Both the position numbers and the translations under genes were made by a program. Positions 56,885 to 64,000 of a stretch of DNA of 64,000 nucleotides are shown piece after piece (the first letter of the stretch is position 1; every line of letters begins with the position of its first letter). The stretch is taken from assembly GCA_964388485.1 (NCBI GenBank), contig CAYMAS010000006.1, forward strand, positions 1 through 64,000, in the 5' to 3' direction. The notes beneath the pieces were generated by a model. The model saw only the letters and a program-made list of their open reading frames with translations, was not told where the DNA came from and searched no databases. Source of the stretch: JBCDKH01 sp964388485. Lineage in GTDB: Bacteria > Planctomycetota > Phycisphaerae > Tepidisphaerales > Tepidisphaeraceae.

Positions 56885-57718
56885 CTATTTGTCGGGCTGG
56901 ACGTTGAGGTTCAAGATCTCACCAACCGCCATGGTTTCGGCGTGCCCGTCCAGGAACGCCAGATTCGCAGCAGTGTCTTGCTGATGGCGGTATCTCACGT
57001 ACCCCTGCGTAGAACCGTTCGCGTTCTCAAAGTTCGGAGCGCCTTCAGGGCTCTCGCTGATCGGATCGAACATCGAAGGATTGGTCTCGTCGAAAAATGC
57101 ATCAGGTTGCGTGATGAGGTGTTCAGAAACACCCCGCGAAAGACGTTCGCCCGCACGATGCCGTCGCGGATCCCCGATCGGCCAAGGCATTAGGTCACTC
57201 TTTCGGACCAACTGCTGCACGCCATCAACCATCATCATCGTTTCGGTCGTGCGTCGCGATTGAGTGATCTTGTAAGCATGCGGATCTGCCTCGGACAGCC
57301 AGACCATGATGCGGCCTGGCGCGGAATAATGAAACTTCCCGCCACTGAAGCGGGAGCTTGGGCATTGAAACAGCTCCGTCGGCTCACTCTCCTGCGACCA
57401 ATTCGAGCCGCCGTTGATGTCGTCGAGGTAAGCGTCGATCAGATAGAACCAGTTGGTCGGCTCCGCGCCGATCGATGCCATGTACGCGTTGTTCCCGATG
57501 ATGTAGGGAAACATGTTGTCGTTCTCGGTCGTGTACCCGATGACTGCCGTCGACAGCTGCCGCAGATTGCTGAGGCACTTGGTGGTTCGGGCAGAATCCT
57601 GAGCACGACTCAGCGTCGGCAGCAGGATCGAGACCAGGAGCGCGATGATGCCGATGACGACCAACAGCTCGACGAGCGTGAAGCCGCGGCGTGGGAAGAA
57701 AAGACGGTTCTCGTACAC
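56885..57718 (-). CDS. Pseudopilin-like DUF1559-type protein (type II secretion H-X9-DG-like)
   Basis: The 277-residue protein has a prepilin-type N-terminus: RRGFTLVELLVVIGIIALLV with Glu at position 5 after the cleavage Gly. The GTG at 57718 is chosen because GAGGAGG lies six bases upstream; an ATG at 57745 would add nine residues and has no site. The body carries SARTTKCLSNLRQLSTAV and FDGH-like LAFLDGHAETM at its end, near the H-X9-DG region typical of planctomycete pseudopilin-like families. Such proteins occur in very large numbers per planctomycete genome and their role is unknown. It lies 36 bases downstream of the agarase start, on the same strand. Confidence 0.85.
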   Translation of the reverse strand: MYENRLFFPRRGFTLVELLVVIGIIALLVSILLPTLSRAQDSARTTKCLSNLRQLSTAVIGYTTENDNMFPYIIGNNAYMASIGAEPTNWFYLIDAYLDDINGGSNWSQESEPTELFQCPSSRFSGGKFHYSAPGRIMVWLSEADPHAYKITQSRRTTETMMMVDGVQQLVRKSDLMPWPIGDPRRHRAGERLSRGVSEHLITQPDAFFDETNPSMFDPISESPEGAPNFENANGSTQGYVRYRHQQDTAANLAFLDGHAETMAVGEILNLNVQPDK

Positions 57719-57819
57719 GGAAGCCTCCTCAGATGATAGGATCAAATGGCAATTCCTCCCCCAACAGCCGAGGCTCGCAAATACGCAAGCCTGAGCTTCT
57801 CAGATTCAATGTCCAGCTA

Positions 57820-58575
57820 CTACATTGGCTTGCGACGACGGGCCGCCAGGGTGAAGAGGCCGACGCCGGCAAGTGACAAAGTGGCTGGCTCCGGCACGAC
57901 GGCGTTGGAAGTCACAACAACATTGTCAACATAGACGTCCCCCGTGTTGCCACCGCCGACCAAGCCGAACTCCAGTTTGTCGAAGATCAGCGGACTGATC
58001 CGGTCGACGCCGAACTCTCCAACCTTCGAGAGGCGCGGCGTATCACCGTTGAAGCTTGCGCTCAACTGGAATTCCATTGCCGAGATGACCTCGAGGCGGA
58101 GCGTGGTGCTCTGGGCACTGGTGCCGCTTTGGATCGTGTCGAAGCGGCCGTCGTTGTCGCCGCGCCCTTCGTAGACGAATTTGCCCTGATTGTTGCCAGC
58201 TGTCGGATCGAAGAGCATGCCCGTGCTGAGCCCGTTGCCCCCGAAGGTCAGTTGCACGCCGTCTCGAACGTCCTTCATCGACGCGAGCCGGTAGTCGAGC
58301 TCCACCTCGATGAAGTCGCCGATGCCTGCCAATGAGACGGACTCGAAGTCGCGGATGATGACCCGGTTGTTGGAGATCGACGAGTAGAGCAGCGCGTTCC
58401 CGTCCAGCATCGCCGAGCCGTCCGTGACCACCGTGGCGGTCACCTGCATGTCCATTGGGACGTAGCCCGGATTTATTCCGGCATCGAATGTGTCATCCAC
58501 CAGGATGGCGGCGGATGCGGGGACAACGGCTGCGACGACGGCACCAAGAGCGAGCGATAGCGGGAACGACTGCAT
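57820..58575 (-). CDS. Secreted PEP-CTERM protein with jelly-roll-like body
   Basis: The 251-residue protein has a signal peptide (about residues 1-23, ending PASA), preceded by GGAGGAAA at the proper spacing before ATG 58575. The body is all-beta, in the style of LamG/concanavalin-like domains: VDDTFDAGINPGYVP, IEVELDYRLASMKDVRDGVQ, and KLEFGLVGGGNTGDVYVDNV. The C-terminus is VVPEPATLSLAGVG followed by a hydrophobic stretch and RRRKPM, a sorting signal. It may bind carbohydrate at the cell surface. It diverges from the LacI gene. Confidence 0.85.
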   Translation of the reverse strand: MQSFPLSLALGAVVAAVVPASAAILVDDTFDAGINPGYVPMDMQVTATVVTDGSAMLDGNALLYSSISNNRVIIRDFESVSLAGIGDFIEVELDYRLASMKDVRDGVQLTFGGNGLSTGMLFDPTAGNNQGKFVYEGRGDNDGRFDTIQSGTSAQSTTLRLEVISAMEFQLSASFNGDTPRLSKVGEFGVDRISPLIFDKLEFGLVGGGNTGDVYVDNVVVTSNAVVPEPATLSLAGVGLFTLAARRRKPM

Positions 58576-58700
58576 GGGTTTCCTCCAGAAACAAGCTTCG
58601 ACATCGCCCCTCGAGTCGCGGTCGCGTCACGTGACGCTGCGACAGGCGATCTCCTCGTGCCAGAACTGTACCTCACTCCGCCACTCCCTGCAACCCGTCT

Positions 58701-58722
58701 GCAACAACTTTGCAATTGTTGC
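58701..58722. promoter_or_regulatory. Candidate LacI-family operator
   Basis: GCAACAA and TTGTTGC are inverted seven-base arms around an eight-base centre that contains TTGCAA. The site lies between the divergent PEP-CTERM gene and the LacI gene, 21 bases before the LacI ATG, where autoregulation would be expected. Confidence 0.5.
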
Positions 58723-58743
58723 GTGCTAGACTCCGAGCAGGCG

Positions 58744-59748
58744 ATGCCGACGGTCAAGCAGATAGCCGAGCAGCTCGATATCTCCAGCGCCACCGTTTCA
58801 CGCGTCCTCAACAGCCGGCCGGGCATCGCGGCGGCGACACGGCAGCGGGTTTTGGATGCCGCTCGGGATCTGGGCTTTCATCGCGACGCGGGCCTGCGGC
58901 AGTCGCGGTATCTCGGCTTTGTGCATCCGCTCGGAAAGTTCAACGGCAGCCTCGGCGACTACCACAGCAGCGTCATCGGCGGGCTCGGAACGGTGTTCGG
59001 CCGCTATCGGTACGACCTCGCTCTGGTCGACCCATATCGTGACAAGCGGCCGGACGAGAGCTTCTCCGAGTTCTTCCTCCGCAAACAACTGCACGGCCTT
59101 GTCATCCAGATCCGCCCGGAGAACGAGAAAACGGTGCTCGCGATCGCAGATGAACGCCTGCCAGTCGTCCTGATCGCCAGCGACCTGCAGCACGAAGCGC
59201 TCTGCTCCATTCACGTCGACTCCGCTCGCGGCTATGAGGAGGCGGTAGAGCACTTGTTCCATCTCGGCCACCAGCGCATCGGCTACGTCTCCCGCGTCTC
59301 CGACGACTTCGACCACACGGAGCGGGTCGACGGCATCCGCCGGGCGATGTCGCGACTCGGCCTCGAGCAGCGTGAGGAGTGGCATTACACCTGCGAAGCG
59401 GAAGGCCGTGCCGGCGAGAGCGTGATCCGCCGCATGATGACGCTGCCCGAGCGGCCGACCGCGATGCTCTTCACCGACGTCATGCCCGGTCTGGGCGCGG
59501 TGCGGGCCTGCAACGCGATGGGCATGAAGCTGCCGGACGATCTGAGCATCGTCGGCTTCGATGATGCTTCGCGGCGTTATGACCTGTCGCCGACGGTCTC
59601 TTGCGTCTGCCAGAACGCGCTCAAGCTGGGCGAGGAGGCGGCGAGCATGTTGGTGCAGTTGCTGGCGGAAGAAATCGACGTGCCGCTTCGCAAGTCGCTG
59701 CCCGCGACCTTCGAAGTTTGCGGCACCACGGGACCTGCTCCTGACTGA
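58744..59748 (+). CDS. LacI family transcriptional regulator
   Basis: The 334-residue regulator starts with a LacI helix-turn-helix and hinge: MPTVKQIAEQLDISSATVSR and VLNSRPGIAAATRQRVLDAA. The effector domain follows (about residues 60-330): LRQSRYLGFVHPLG, GLVIQIRPENEK, HLFHLGHQRIGYVSR, and PTAMLFTDVMPGLGAVRACN with LSIVGFDDASRR, the usual sugar-binding pattern. It probably represses the neighbouring agarase, PEP-CTERM and DUF4380 genes and is relieved by a sugar product; this is inferred from position. ATG 58744 is chosen because the frame upstream runs past the operator-like palindrome. Confidence 0.9.
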   Translation: MPTVKQIAEQLDISSATVSRVLNSRPGIAAATRQRVLDAARDLGFHRDAGLRQSRYLGFVHPLGKFNGSLGDYHSSVIGGLGTVFGRYRYDLALVDPYRDKRPDESFSEFFLRKQLHGLVIQIRPENEKTVLAIADERLPVVLIASDLQHEALCSIHVDSARGYEEAVEHLFHLGHQRIGYVSRVSDDFDHTERVDGIRRAMSRLGLEQREEWHYTCEAEGRAGESVIRRMMTLPERPTAMLFTDVMPGLGAVRACNAMGMKLPDDLSIVGFDDASRRYDLSPTVSCVCQNALKLGEEAASMLVQLLAEEIDVPLRKSLPATFEVCGTTGPAPD

Positions 59749-59805
59749 GTCGCCCTGGCGGAGTGCGGCCGGATAGTGTTCCTGATCCAACTCTGGAGAA
59801 GGACC

Positions 59806-60882
59806 ATGAAACTGACCTGCTTTTCGAACCCCTGTGCTGTCGCTTCGGCGGCTGCGTTATCCATCGCCCTCGCCAACGGCGGGTGCCAGACCGGCGAAGC
59901 TGATCCTGCACCGCGATCTGTAGCGGAGTCTCCAGCCGTTGAAGGTCTGGAGTCCACACGATGGCAAGGCTGGGAGGCGATTCGGCTCGCAAATGACGAG
60001 GTAGAAGTTATCGTCGTGCCGAGCATCGGTCGGGTTATGTCCTTCAGTCGCGTCGGCAGCGGCGAGAGCGGCAACGTCCTGTGGACGAACCCGACGTTGT
60101 TCGGACAGCCGTTCGACGGCACCGCCGAGTGGCAGAACTTCGGCGGCGACAAGCTCTGGCCCTGGCCGCAGAACGGTGAAAAGGGATGGGAAGGCGAGTA
60201 CGGCGCCAACTGGCCCCCGCCGGAGCCGTTCCGCAACGTCGCCTGGTCCGCCCGGCCGACGGACGATGGCATCACGCTATTCCTTGAAGCCGCCACGACC
60301 GGCTACGACTTCGACTTGCAGCGTGACATCCGACTCCAAAACGGCTCCGTCGTCATTACTTCGACCCTGGTTCCTGCAGTCGATGACCCACGTTCCTGGT
60401 CGGCATGGCACGTCACACAGATCCCGAGGCCTCGTAGCACGGTCGTGATCCTCGGAAATCGAGATGCCGATTTGCAAGCCGCCTCCATGGCTGACGACCT
60501 GTCACTGCTGAGCGACTTCATCAGTCCGCTCGAACCCGTCAATGGTCGTCAAGCCGCTACCGTCGTACCGCTGGAAGGGTCGTACAAAGCCGGCTTCACG
60601 AGCACTGTGCTTGCGGCAGGCGTGGAGACGGACGATCCGGTGATCTTCCTGCAGGAGGTCACGGACATGAGCGACGGCACTGACCTCCTGGAGACGGATC
60701 GGGCACAAATCTACGTCTCGCCTGCCGACACTGGCGAACTGGTGCCTTGGACGGAGCTCGAATTCGCGTCGCCGCTGGGGGAGAACCCGTCGCTGACGGT
60801 GCGTTGGACCCTGCTCGATGCCGAGGACGTGACGGATCCGCAGGCCGTGGCCGGGCAGGTGGCAGAGCATCTGTCCCGGTGA
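59806..60882 (+). CDS. DUF4380 family lipoprotein
   Basis: The 358-residue protein has a lipoprotein signal with lipobox ANGGC near residue 27 and a conserved body: LANDEVEVIVVPSIGRVMSF, NVLWTNPTLFGQP, GGDKLWPWPQ, and SWSAWHVTQIPRP. This matches DUF4380, a beta-sandwich family related to aldose-epimerase-like folds and often placed in polysaccharide loci. GGAGAAGG precedes ATG 59806 by seven bases. It lies between the LacI regulator (same strand, 57 bases) and the terminator at 60911, and should act in the periplasm. Its reaction is unknown. Confidence 0.82.
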   Translation: MKLTCFSNPCAVASAAALSIALANGGCQTGEADPAPRSVAESPAVEGLESTRWQGWEAIRLANDEVEVIVVPSIGRVMSFSRVGSGESGNVLWTNPTLFGQPFDGTAEWQNFGGDKLWPWPQNGEKGWEGEYGANWPPPEPFRNVAWSARPTDDGITLFLEAATTGYDFDLQRDIRLQNGSVVITSTLVPAVDDPRSWSAWHVTQIPRPRSTVVILGNRDADLQAASMADDLSLLSDFISPLEPVNGRQAATVVPLEGSYKAGFTSTVLAAGVETDDPVIFLQEVTDMSDGTDLLETDRAQIYVSPADTGELVPWTELEFASPLGENPSLTVRWTLLDAEDVTDPQAVAGQVAEHLSR

Positions 60883-60910
60883 GCCGCAAGGTTGAAGCCG
60901 TTCAACGAGA

Positions 60911-60935
60911 AAGCCCCGACACAGTGCCGGGGCTT
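60911..60935. terminator. Bidirectional terminator between convergent genes
   Basis: AAGCCCCG and CGGGGCTT form a stable eight-base stem with a nine-base loop, 28 bases after the DUF4380 stop. CTTCTTCA follows on the plus strand and TTTCTCG on the minus strand, so it may stop transcription from both sides. Confidence 0.75.
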
Positions 60936-60961
60936 CTTCATCGTTGACCAGGATCCGAGAA

Positions 60962-63900
60962 TCAGACTTCGACCGCACCGGCGGCCCGGCTGCCTTCGCC
61001 GTCACGCCAGCGGCCGTGGAAGTCGGTGAAGACACCGGCGTACTCGCTGCCGATGGTCGTTGCAGCACCGCCGGTCGGCTTGAACTCCTGGTTCAGCTGA
61101 ACGTTCTCGAAGCGGTCGTCCCGCACCTGGCCGTAGTTGAGCCATTCCGACTTGCTGTGGAAGCCGGAGTTGCCCTCGCCCGTGCCGACCCAGACGACGC
61201 CGTCCGCCCACGCCATCACGTCGGCGTCGGCCCAGATATTGTCCTCGATGGTCGAGAAGCCGTTGAGGTTGTTGGCCCGGATATCGACTAAAGCCGTACC
61301 GTGCGGGCCGATGAACAGCTCCGGTGCGACGTACAGGTTGTTCACCAACGCGACGTTCTGCGTGCCCGACCAGATGCGAACGGCCCGGCCGTTCACGTCA
61401 TTGTTGATGATCGTGTTGTTGACGATGTGCAGGTCCTTGACCGTGCGGTTGTACGAGGCTTCGTAGCCCTCGACGGTGATCACCGACGTGCCGTCCGATT
61501 GGATGACGTTGCTGCGAAGGTGAACATCTTCGGCACCGTGCTCGATGATGAAGGTGCCGTAAACCTCGTTGGCCTCGTAGACCGCGTGCTTGAAGCGGGC
61601 CCAGGACTCACCGAGACCATCGGCATCGCCGAGAGGCCCGAGGCCGCTGCTGCCGTTGAGGCGGTTGCCGCTGGCATAGGCGTACTCACCCCGCTGGATG
61701 TTCAGGACACCCTTGGCCACGTCCCACTGGTCCCCCTGGTTGCGGCGGTCGATGTTGCCAAAATCGTTGTCATGGATGTTGATCCGGTAGCCGTGGCCGA
61801 CGCGGACGATGTGCTCACGGGTGCTGTTGGGTGCCTCGTTGCCGACAATCGTCCAGTCAGTGCCCTGGATCCAGGTGAAGTAGCGACGAAGGTCGGTCGT
61901 GCCCGGCACTTCGTTGTTCATCACGAGGACGCCCGTCGGGCTGGAGTTGCCGTTAATGACGTCGCCGACGTTGTTGAACTTCGAGTCGATGACCGTGATG
62001 TTCTTGCCCGACGGCTGGATCGCCGACGGCACACCATGGCCGCTCGTGTCAAAGTGCGGCGTGGTGAAGGTCACGTCGCGGATCGTCAGACCCTCACGAT
62101 CGCTGTCGAACCAGAGCATCGTCTTGTTCTGCCAGTGGTCCCGTGGGTTCGTCCACAGAATCTTCGGCCGGTAGCCCGAGCCGTAGGCACCGAGGACGAC
62201 GTTGTTCCGGTCGAGGTGAAGCGCGATGTCGGTCTCGAAGGTCTGACCGCGATGAAGCAGGACGGCCGTGTTGTCCCCGACTTGGTCAAGACGCTGCATC
62301 GCCCGCTCGAGCGTGCGAATCGGCTGCGACGTGCTCATCCCGTCGTTGTTGTCGCTGCCCCACGGAGCCACGTAGATGCGGCTGCGGGTGTCGGCGGAGA
62401 CGTTGACGGTGTGCGTTTCGGTGTCAAAGCCACCGTCCTCGTTCCAGACCTTGAGGGTCACGGTGTACGTGCCGGGCGTCTCGTAGAGGTGCGACGCGTT
62501 GAAGCCGACGAGGTTGTTGTACCGGCCATTCGGGTTGCCGAAGTCCCACTCGTAGCGGGCGGTCGTGTCGTCGCCGCGACGCAGCGTCGTGTCCAGCGCA
62601 TGGGCATGGAAGGACGAGCCGGCCATGATGTTCGAGCTTGTGGTCGGCGTGATGCGAGCGGTCGGGCTGACACCGTTGCTCGGCGGCGGGTTTGACGGCG
62701 GCTGGGGCGTTGACGGAGGATTCGGATTCGAAGGCGGCTGCGGCGGCGTGCTGCCGTCGGCGTCTGCGAACCGGACATAATCGAGGTTGGCCGCAAAGCC
62801 GCCGTCTTCCGCTTCGAAGGCCACCTTCACGACCTGCGTGCCTGCATGGAGGTAGATGCGGCCGAGGCTCTGCTCGTTGTAGTTCGTCCAGCCGCTGTTG
62901 CTGATGGTGCCGACGGTGCTCTGCCCATCGACGTTGGTAACGACGATCTTGCCGTTGCTGACAGCCGATGCGGCGTTGGCGTAAACGTCGTAGAAGCCGC
63001 CTTCCGTGACATCAACGGTGTAGTTGAGCCATTCGCCGTCCGTCGCCCAGCCGATGTTCGTGCGGCTGCCGGTGGTCTGCAGGTCAACGGCCTCCTTACC
63101 GCGAATGCTGGCGTTGCCCAGACGTTGCGAGGTGCTGTCGTTGTACGCGACTCCCTGGCCGCCCGTGTCGAACCGCTCAGCCTCAATGCGGCCGGGAACC
63201 TGCTGCGGATCGCCGTAGGCACCGCTGCTGCCGCCACCGTTGTTGTTACCACCGTTGTTGCCGCCACCGCTGCTGTTGCCAGTGCGGTCGAACTCGATCC
63301 AATCGAGGTCGGCAACGTAGCCGTCACTGCCGCCCTCGAAGCTGACCCGGAGGACGTGCTCGCCACTGGAGAGGTCGACGTTGCCGAGCGTGTACGTGCC
63401 GAAGTTGCTCCAGCCGTCGCGGTCGATGTTGGATTCGACGCTTTGCCCAGCGATCTCCGCCTTGATGCGACCGTTCCAGGCACCGCTGGAAGCACGGACC
63501 TTGATGTCGAAGCGACCACCGTTGCCGGCATCGACGGTGTACTCGACCCATTCGCCGGGGCTCGCCCAGCCGATCGCCGAATCGTTGCCGCTGAGATCGA
63601 CCCCGGTGCCGCGGAAGTTGCCACCACCACGGTCCCAGTCGGCGTCCTTGTCGTAAAATGCGACGTTCTGGCCGCCGTTGTCGTAATGCTCCGCCTCGAT
63701 TCGCGTCGGCAGATCGGCGGCACCCTGGTAGGGGCTCTGGTCACCGTTGTTGTTGCTGCCGCCTGGAGCCGAGATTGTGCCGTCGACGCCGTACTTCGTC
63801 TCGACATCGCTCGTCACGTCGTAGCCGCCGCGGGCATCGACATAGTCGTTCCCCGAGCCGCCGTGCACCGTGTCGTTGCCCGACCCGAGCAGGAACCGGT

Positions 63901-64000
63901 CATCGCCGCCCTTGCCGAAGGCCAGAACCGGAGTATCGATGCGGTAGTCGACGTTGAAGTCATCACGACCGCTGCCGCCGTCGAACGTGATCTGATCGAC
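60962..64000 (-). CDS. Large secreted RTX-CBM6-CBM6-PKD-beta-helix protein (N-terminus beyond the window)
   Basis: At least 1012 residues are visible; the start lies past base 64000. From the N-terminal side there are RTX nonapeptide-type repeats (FGKGGDDRF, GSGNDTVHGGSGNDYV), two carbohydrate-binding modules of CBM6/35 type (RIEAEHYDNGGQNVAFYD; RIEAERFDTGGQGVAYND) separated by a Gly/Asn-rich linker, a Pro-rich linker, a PKD domain (YEWDFGNPNGRYNNL, YETPGTYTVTLKVWNEDGG), and a right-handed parallel beta-helix of about 470 residues (YVAPWGSDNNDGMSTSQPIR at its start, then HIVNNTIINNDVNG). The helix looks like a polysaccharide lyase or hydrolase. RTX repeats suggest type I secretion, but the N-terminus and a signal peptide cannot be seen. 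The agarase and LacI neighbours point to extracellular polysaccharide breakdown. Confidence 0.85.
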   Translation of the reverse strand, partial: VDQITFDGGSGRDDFNVDYRIDTPVLAFGKGGDDRFLLGSGNDTVHGGSGNDYVDARGGYDVTSDVETKYGVDGTISAPGGSNNNGDQSPYQGAADLPTRIEAEHYDNGGQNVAFYDKDADWDRGGGNFRGTGVDLSGNDSAIGWASPGEWVEYTVDAGNGGRFDIKVRASSGAWNGRIKAEIAGQSVESNIDRDGWSNFGTYTLGNVDLSSGEHVLRVSFEGGSDGYVADLDWIEFDRTGNSSGGGNNGGNNNGGGSSGAYGDPQQVPGRIEAERFDTGGQGVAYNDSTSQRLGNASIRGKEAVDLQTTGSRTNIGWATDGEWLNYTVDVTEGGFYDVYANAASAVSNGKIVVTNVDGQSTVGTISNSGWTNYNEQSLGRIYLHAGTQVVKVAFEAEDGGFAANLDYVRFADADGSTPPQPPSNPNPPSTPQPPSNPPPSNGVSPTARITPTTSSNIMAGSSFHAHALDTTLRRGDDTTARYEWDFGNPNGRYNNLVGFNASHLYETPGTYTVTLKVWNEDGGFDTETHTVNVSADTRSRIYVAPWGSDNNDGMSTSQPIRTLERAMQRLDQVGDNTAVLLHRGQTFETDIALHLDRNNVVLGAYGSGYRPKILWTNPRDHWQNKTMLWFDSDREGLTIRDVTFTTPHFDTSGHGVPSAIQPSGKNITVIDSKFNNVGDVINGNSSPTGVLVMNNEVPGTTDLRRYFTWIQGTDWTIVGNEAPNSTREHIVRVGHGYRINIHDNDFGNIDRRNQGDQWDVAKGVLNIQRGEYAYASGNRLNGSSGLGPLGDADGLGESWARFKHAVYEANEVYGTFIIEHGAEDVHLRSNVIQSDGTSVITVEGYEASYNRTVKDLHIVNNTIINNDVNGRAVRIWSGTQNVALVNNLYVAPELFIGPHGTALVDIRANNLNGFSTIEDNIWADADVMAWADGVVWVGTGEGNSGFHSKSEWLNYGQVRDDRFENVQLNQEFKPTGGAATTIGSEYAGVFTDFHGRWRDGEGSRAAGAVEV

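Noticed and set aside
54800..57193. 797-codon open frame on the plus strand
   Set aside because: It is antisense to the GH50-like and pseudopilin-like genes, has no recognisable domain, and is explained by high-GC codon bias leaving the opposite strand open.
61301..62695. 464-codon open frame on the plus strand
   Set aside because: It is antisense to the beta-helix protein and has no family features.
1..64000. CRISPR arrays, IS elements, prophage genes, rRNA
   Set aside because: No regularly spaced direct repeats, transposase or integrase motifs, phage structural genes or rRNA sequence were seen on either strand.

Overview
The window looks like a draft (N-gapped) genome fragment of a marine planctomycete, most likely of the class Phycisphaerae. 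The evidence is the high GC content, frequent GTG/TTG starts, four secreted proteins ending in PEP-CTERM signals (VPEP, hydrophobic stretch, RRR), dockerin-like EF-hand doublets on two of them, a DUF1559-type pseudopilin-like protein, DUF4058 and DUF4380 proteins, a planctomycete-type outer-membrane barrel, and an agarase-like glycosidase. This is inference from gene content; no rRNA is present. Both ends cut genes: the 5' end of leuC is missing at base 1 and the N-terminus of a large secreted protein is missing at base 64000.

Layout: 1-6 kb holds leuC (with an N gap), a metallophosphoesterase and a LolCDE/MacB-type ABC exporter (ATPase with an N gap, plus permease). 6-19 kb holds a kinase-like phosphotransferase, two sugar-transfer enzymes (GT4 and GT-C), a Gfo/Idh/MocA oxidoreductase, a BtuF-like lipoprotein, a barrel protein, rbfA, hisG and DUF4058. 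19-27 kb holds a PEP-CTERM protein, yebC, a GT9 heptosyltransferase-like gene, a PTS EIIA protein, a GH32/43-like beta-propeller glycosidase and an FAD/NAD(P)-binding protein. 27.4-32 kb is a molybdenum cofactor and molybdate operon (MOSC, moaA, moaD, moaE, a fused moaC-moaB, modA, modB) that meets infC tail to tail. 33-38 kb holds a DEAD-box helicase and two dockerin-like/PEP-CTERM proteins, one a matrixin-type metalloprotease. 38-46 kb is a long minus-strand run: hicB, an alaC-like aminotransferase, a PpiC-type lipoprotein, a SUI1 factor, an inositol-phosphatase-family enzyme, a Nudix hydrolase, Uma2 and a metH that lacks its homocysteine domain. 46-54 kb has tRNA-Val(GAC), alr, a membrane hydrolase, PAP2, tRNA-Arg(CCT), hsp20, miaA and a leuB-like gene. 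54.7-64 kb looks like a polysaccharide-degradation locus: a GH50-like agarase, a pseudopilin-like protein, a PEP-CTERM protein, a LacI regulator, a DUF4380 lipoprotein and an RTX-CBM6-CBM6-PKD-beta-helix protein.

The genes group into a few functions: leucine synthesis (leuC, leuB-like), methionine/B12 (metH, BtuF-like), molybdopterin synthesis and molybdate uptake, translation (rbfA, infC, SUI1, miaA, two tRNAs), and extracellular polymer breakdown with surface sorting. The intergenic DNA is rich in palindromic repeats: at least six families are visible, and several recur in distant intergenic gaps. The oddest items are a tail-to-tail overlapping hicA/hicB pair, a moaC-moaB fusion, a molybdate importer without an adjacent ATPase, a tRNA-Val with C instead of U at position 33, and two opposite-facing copies of a CACGTG-palindrome composite element. 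No CRISPR array, insertion sequence or prophage was seen.
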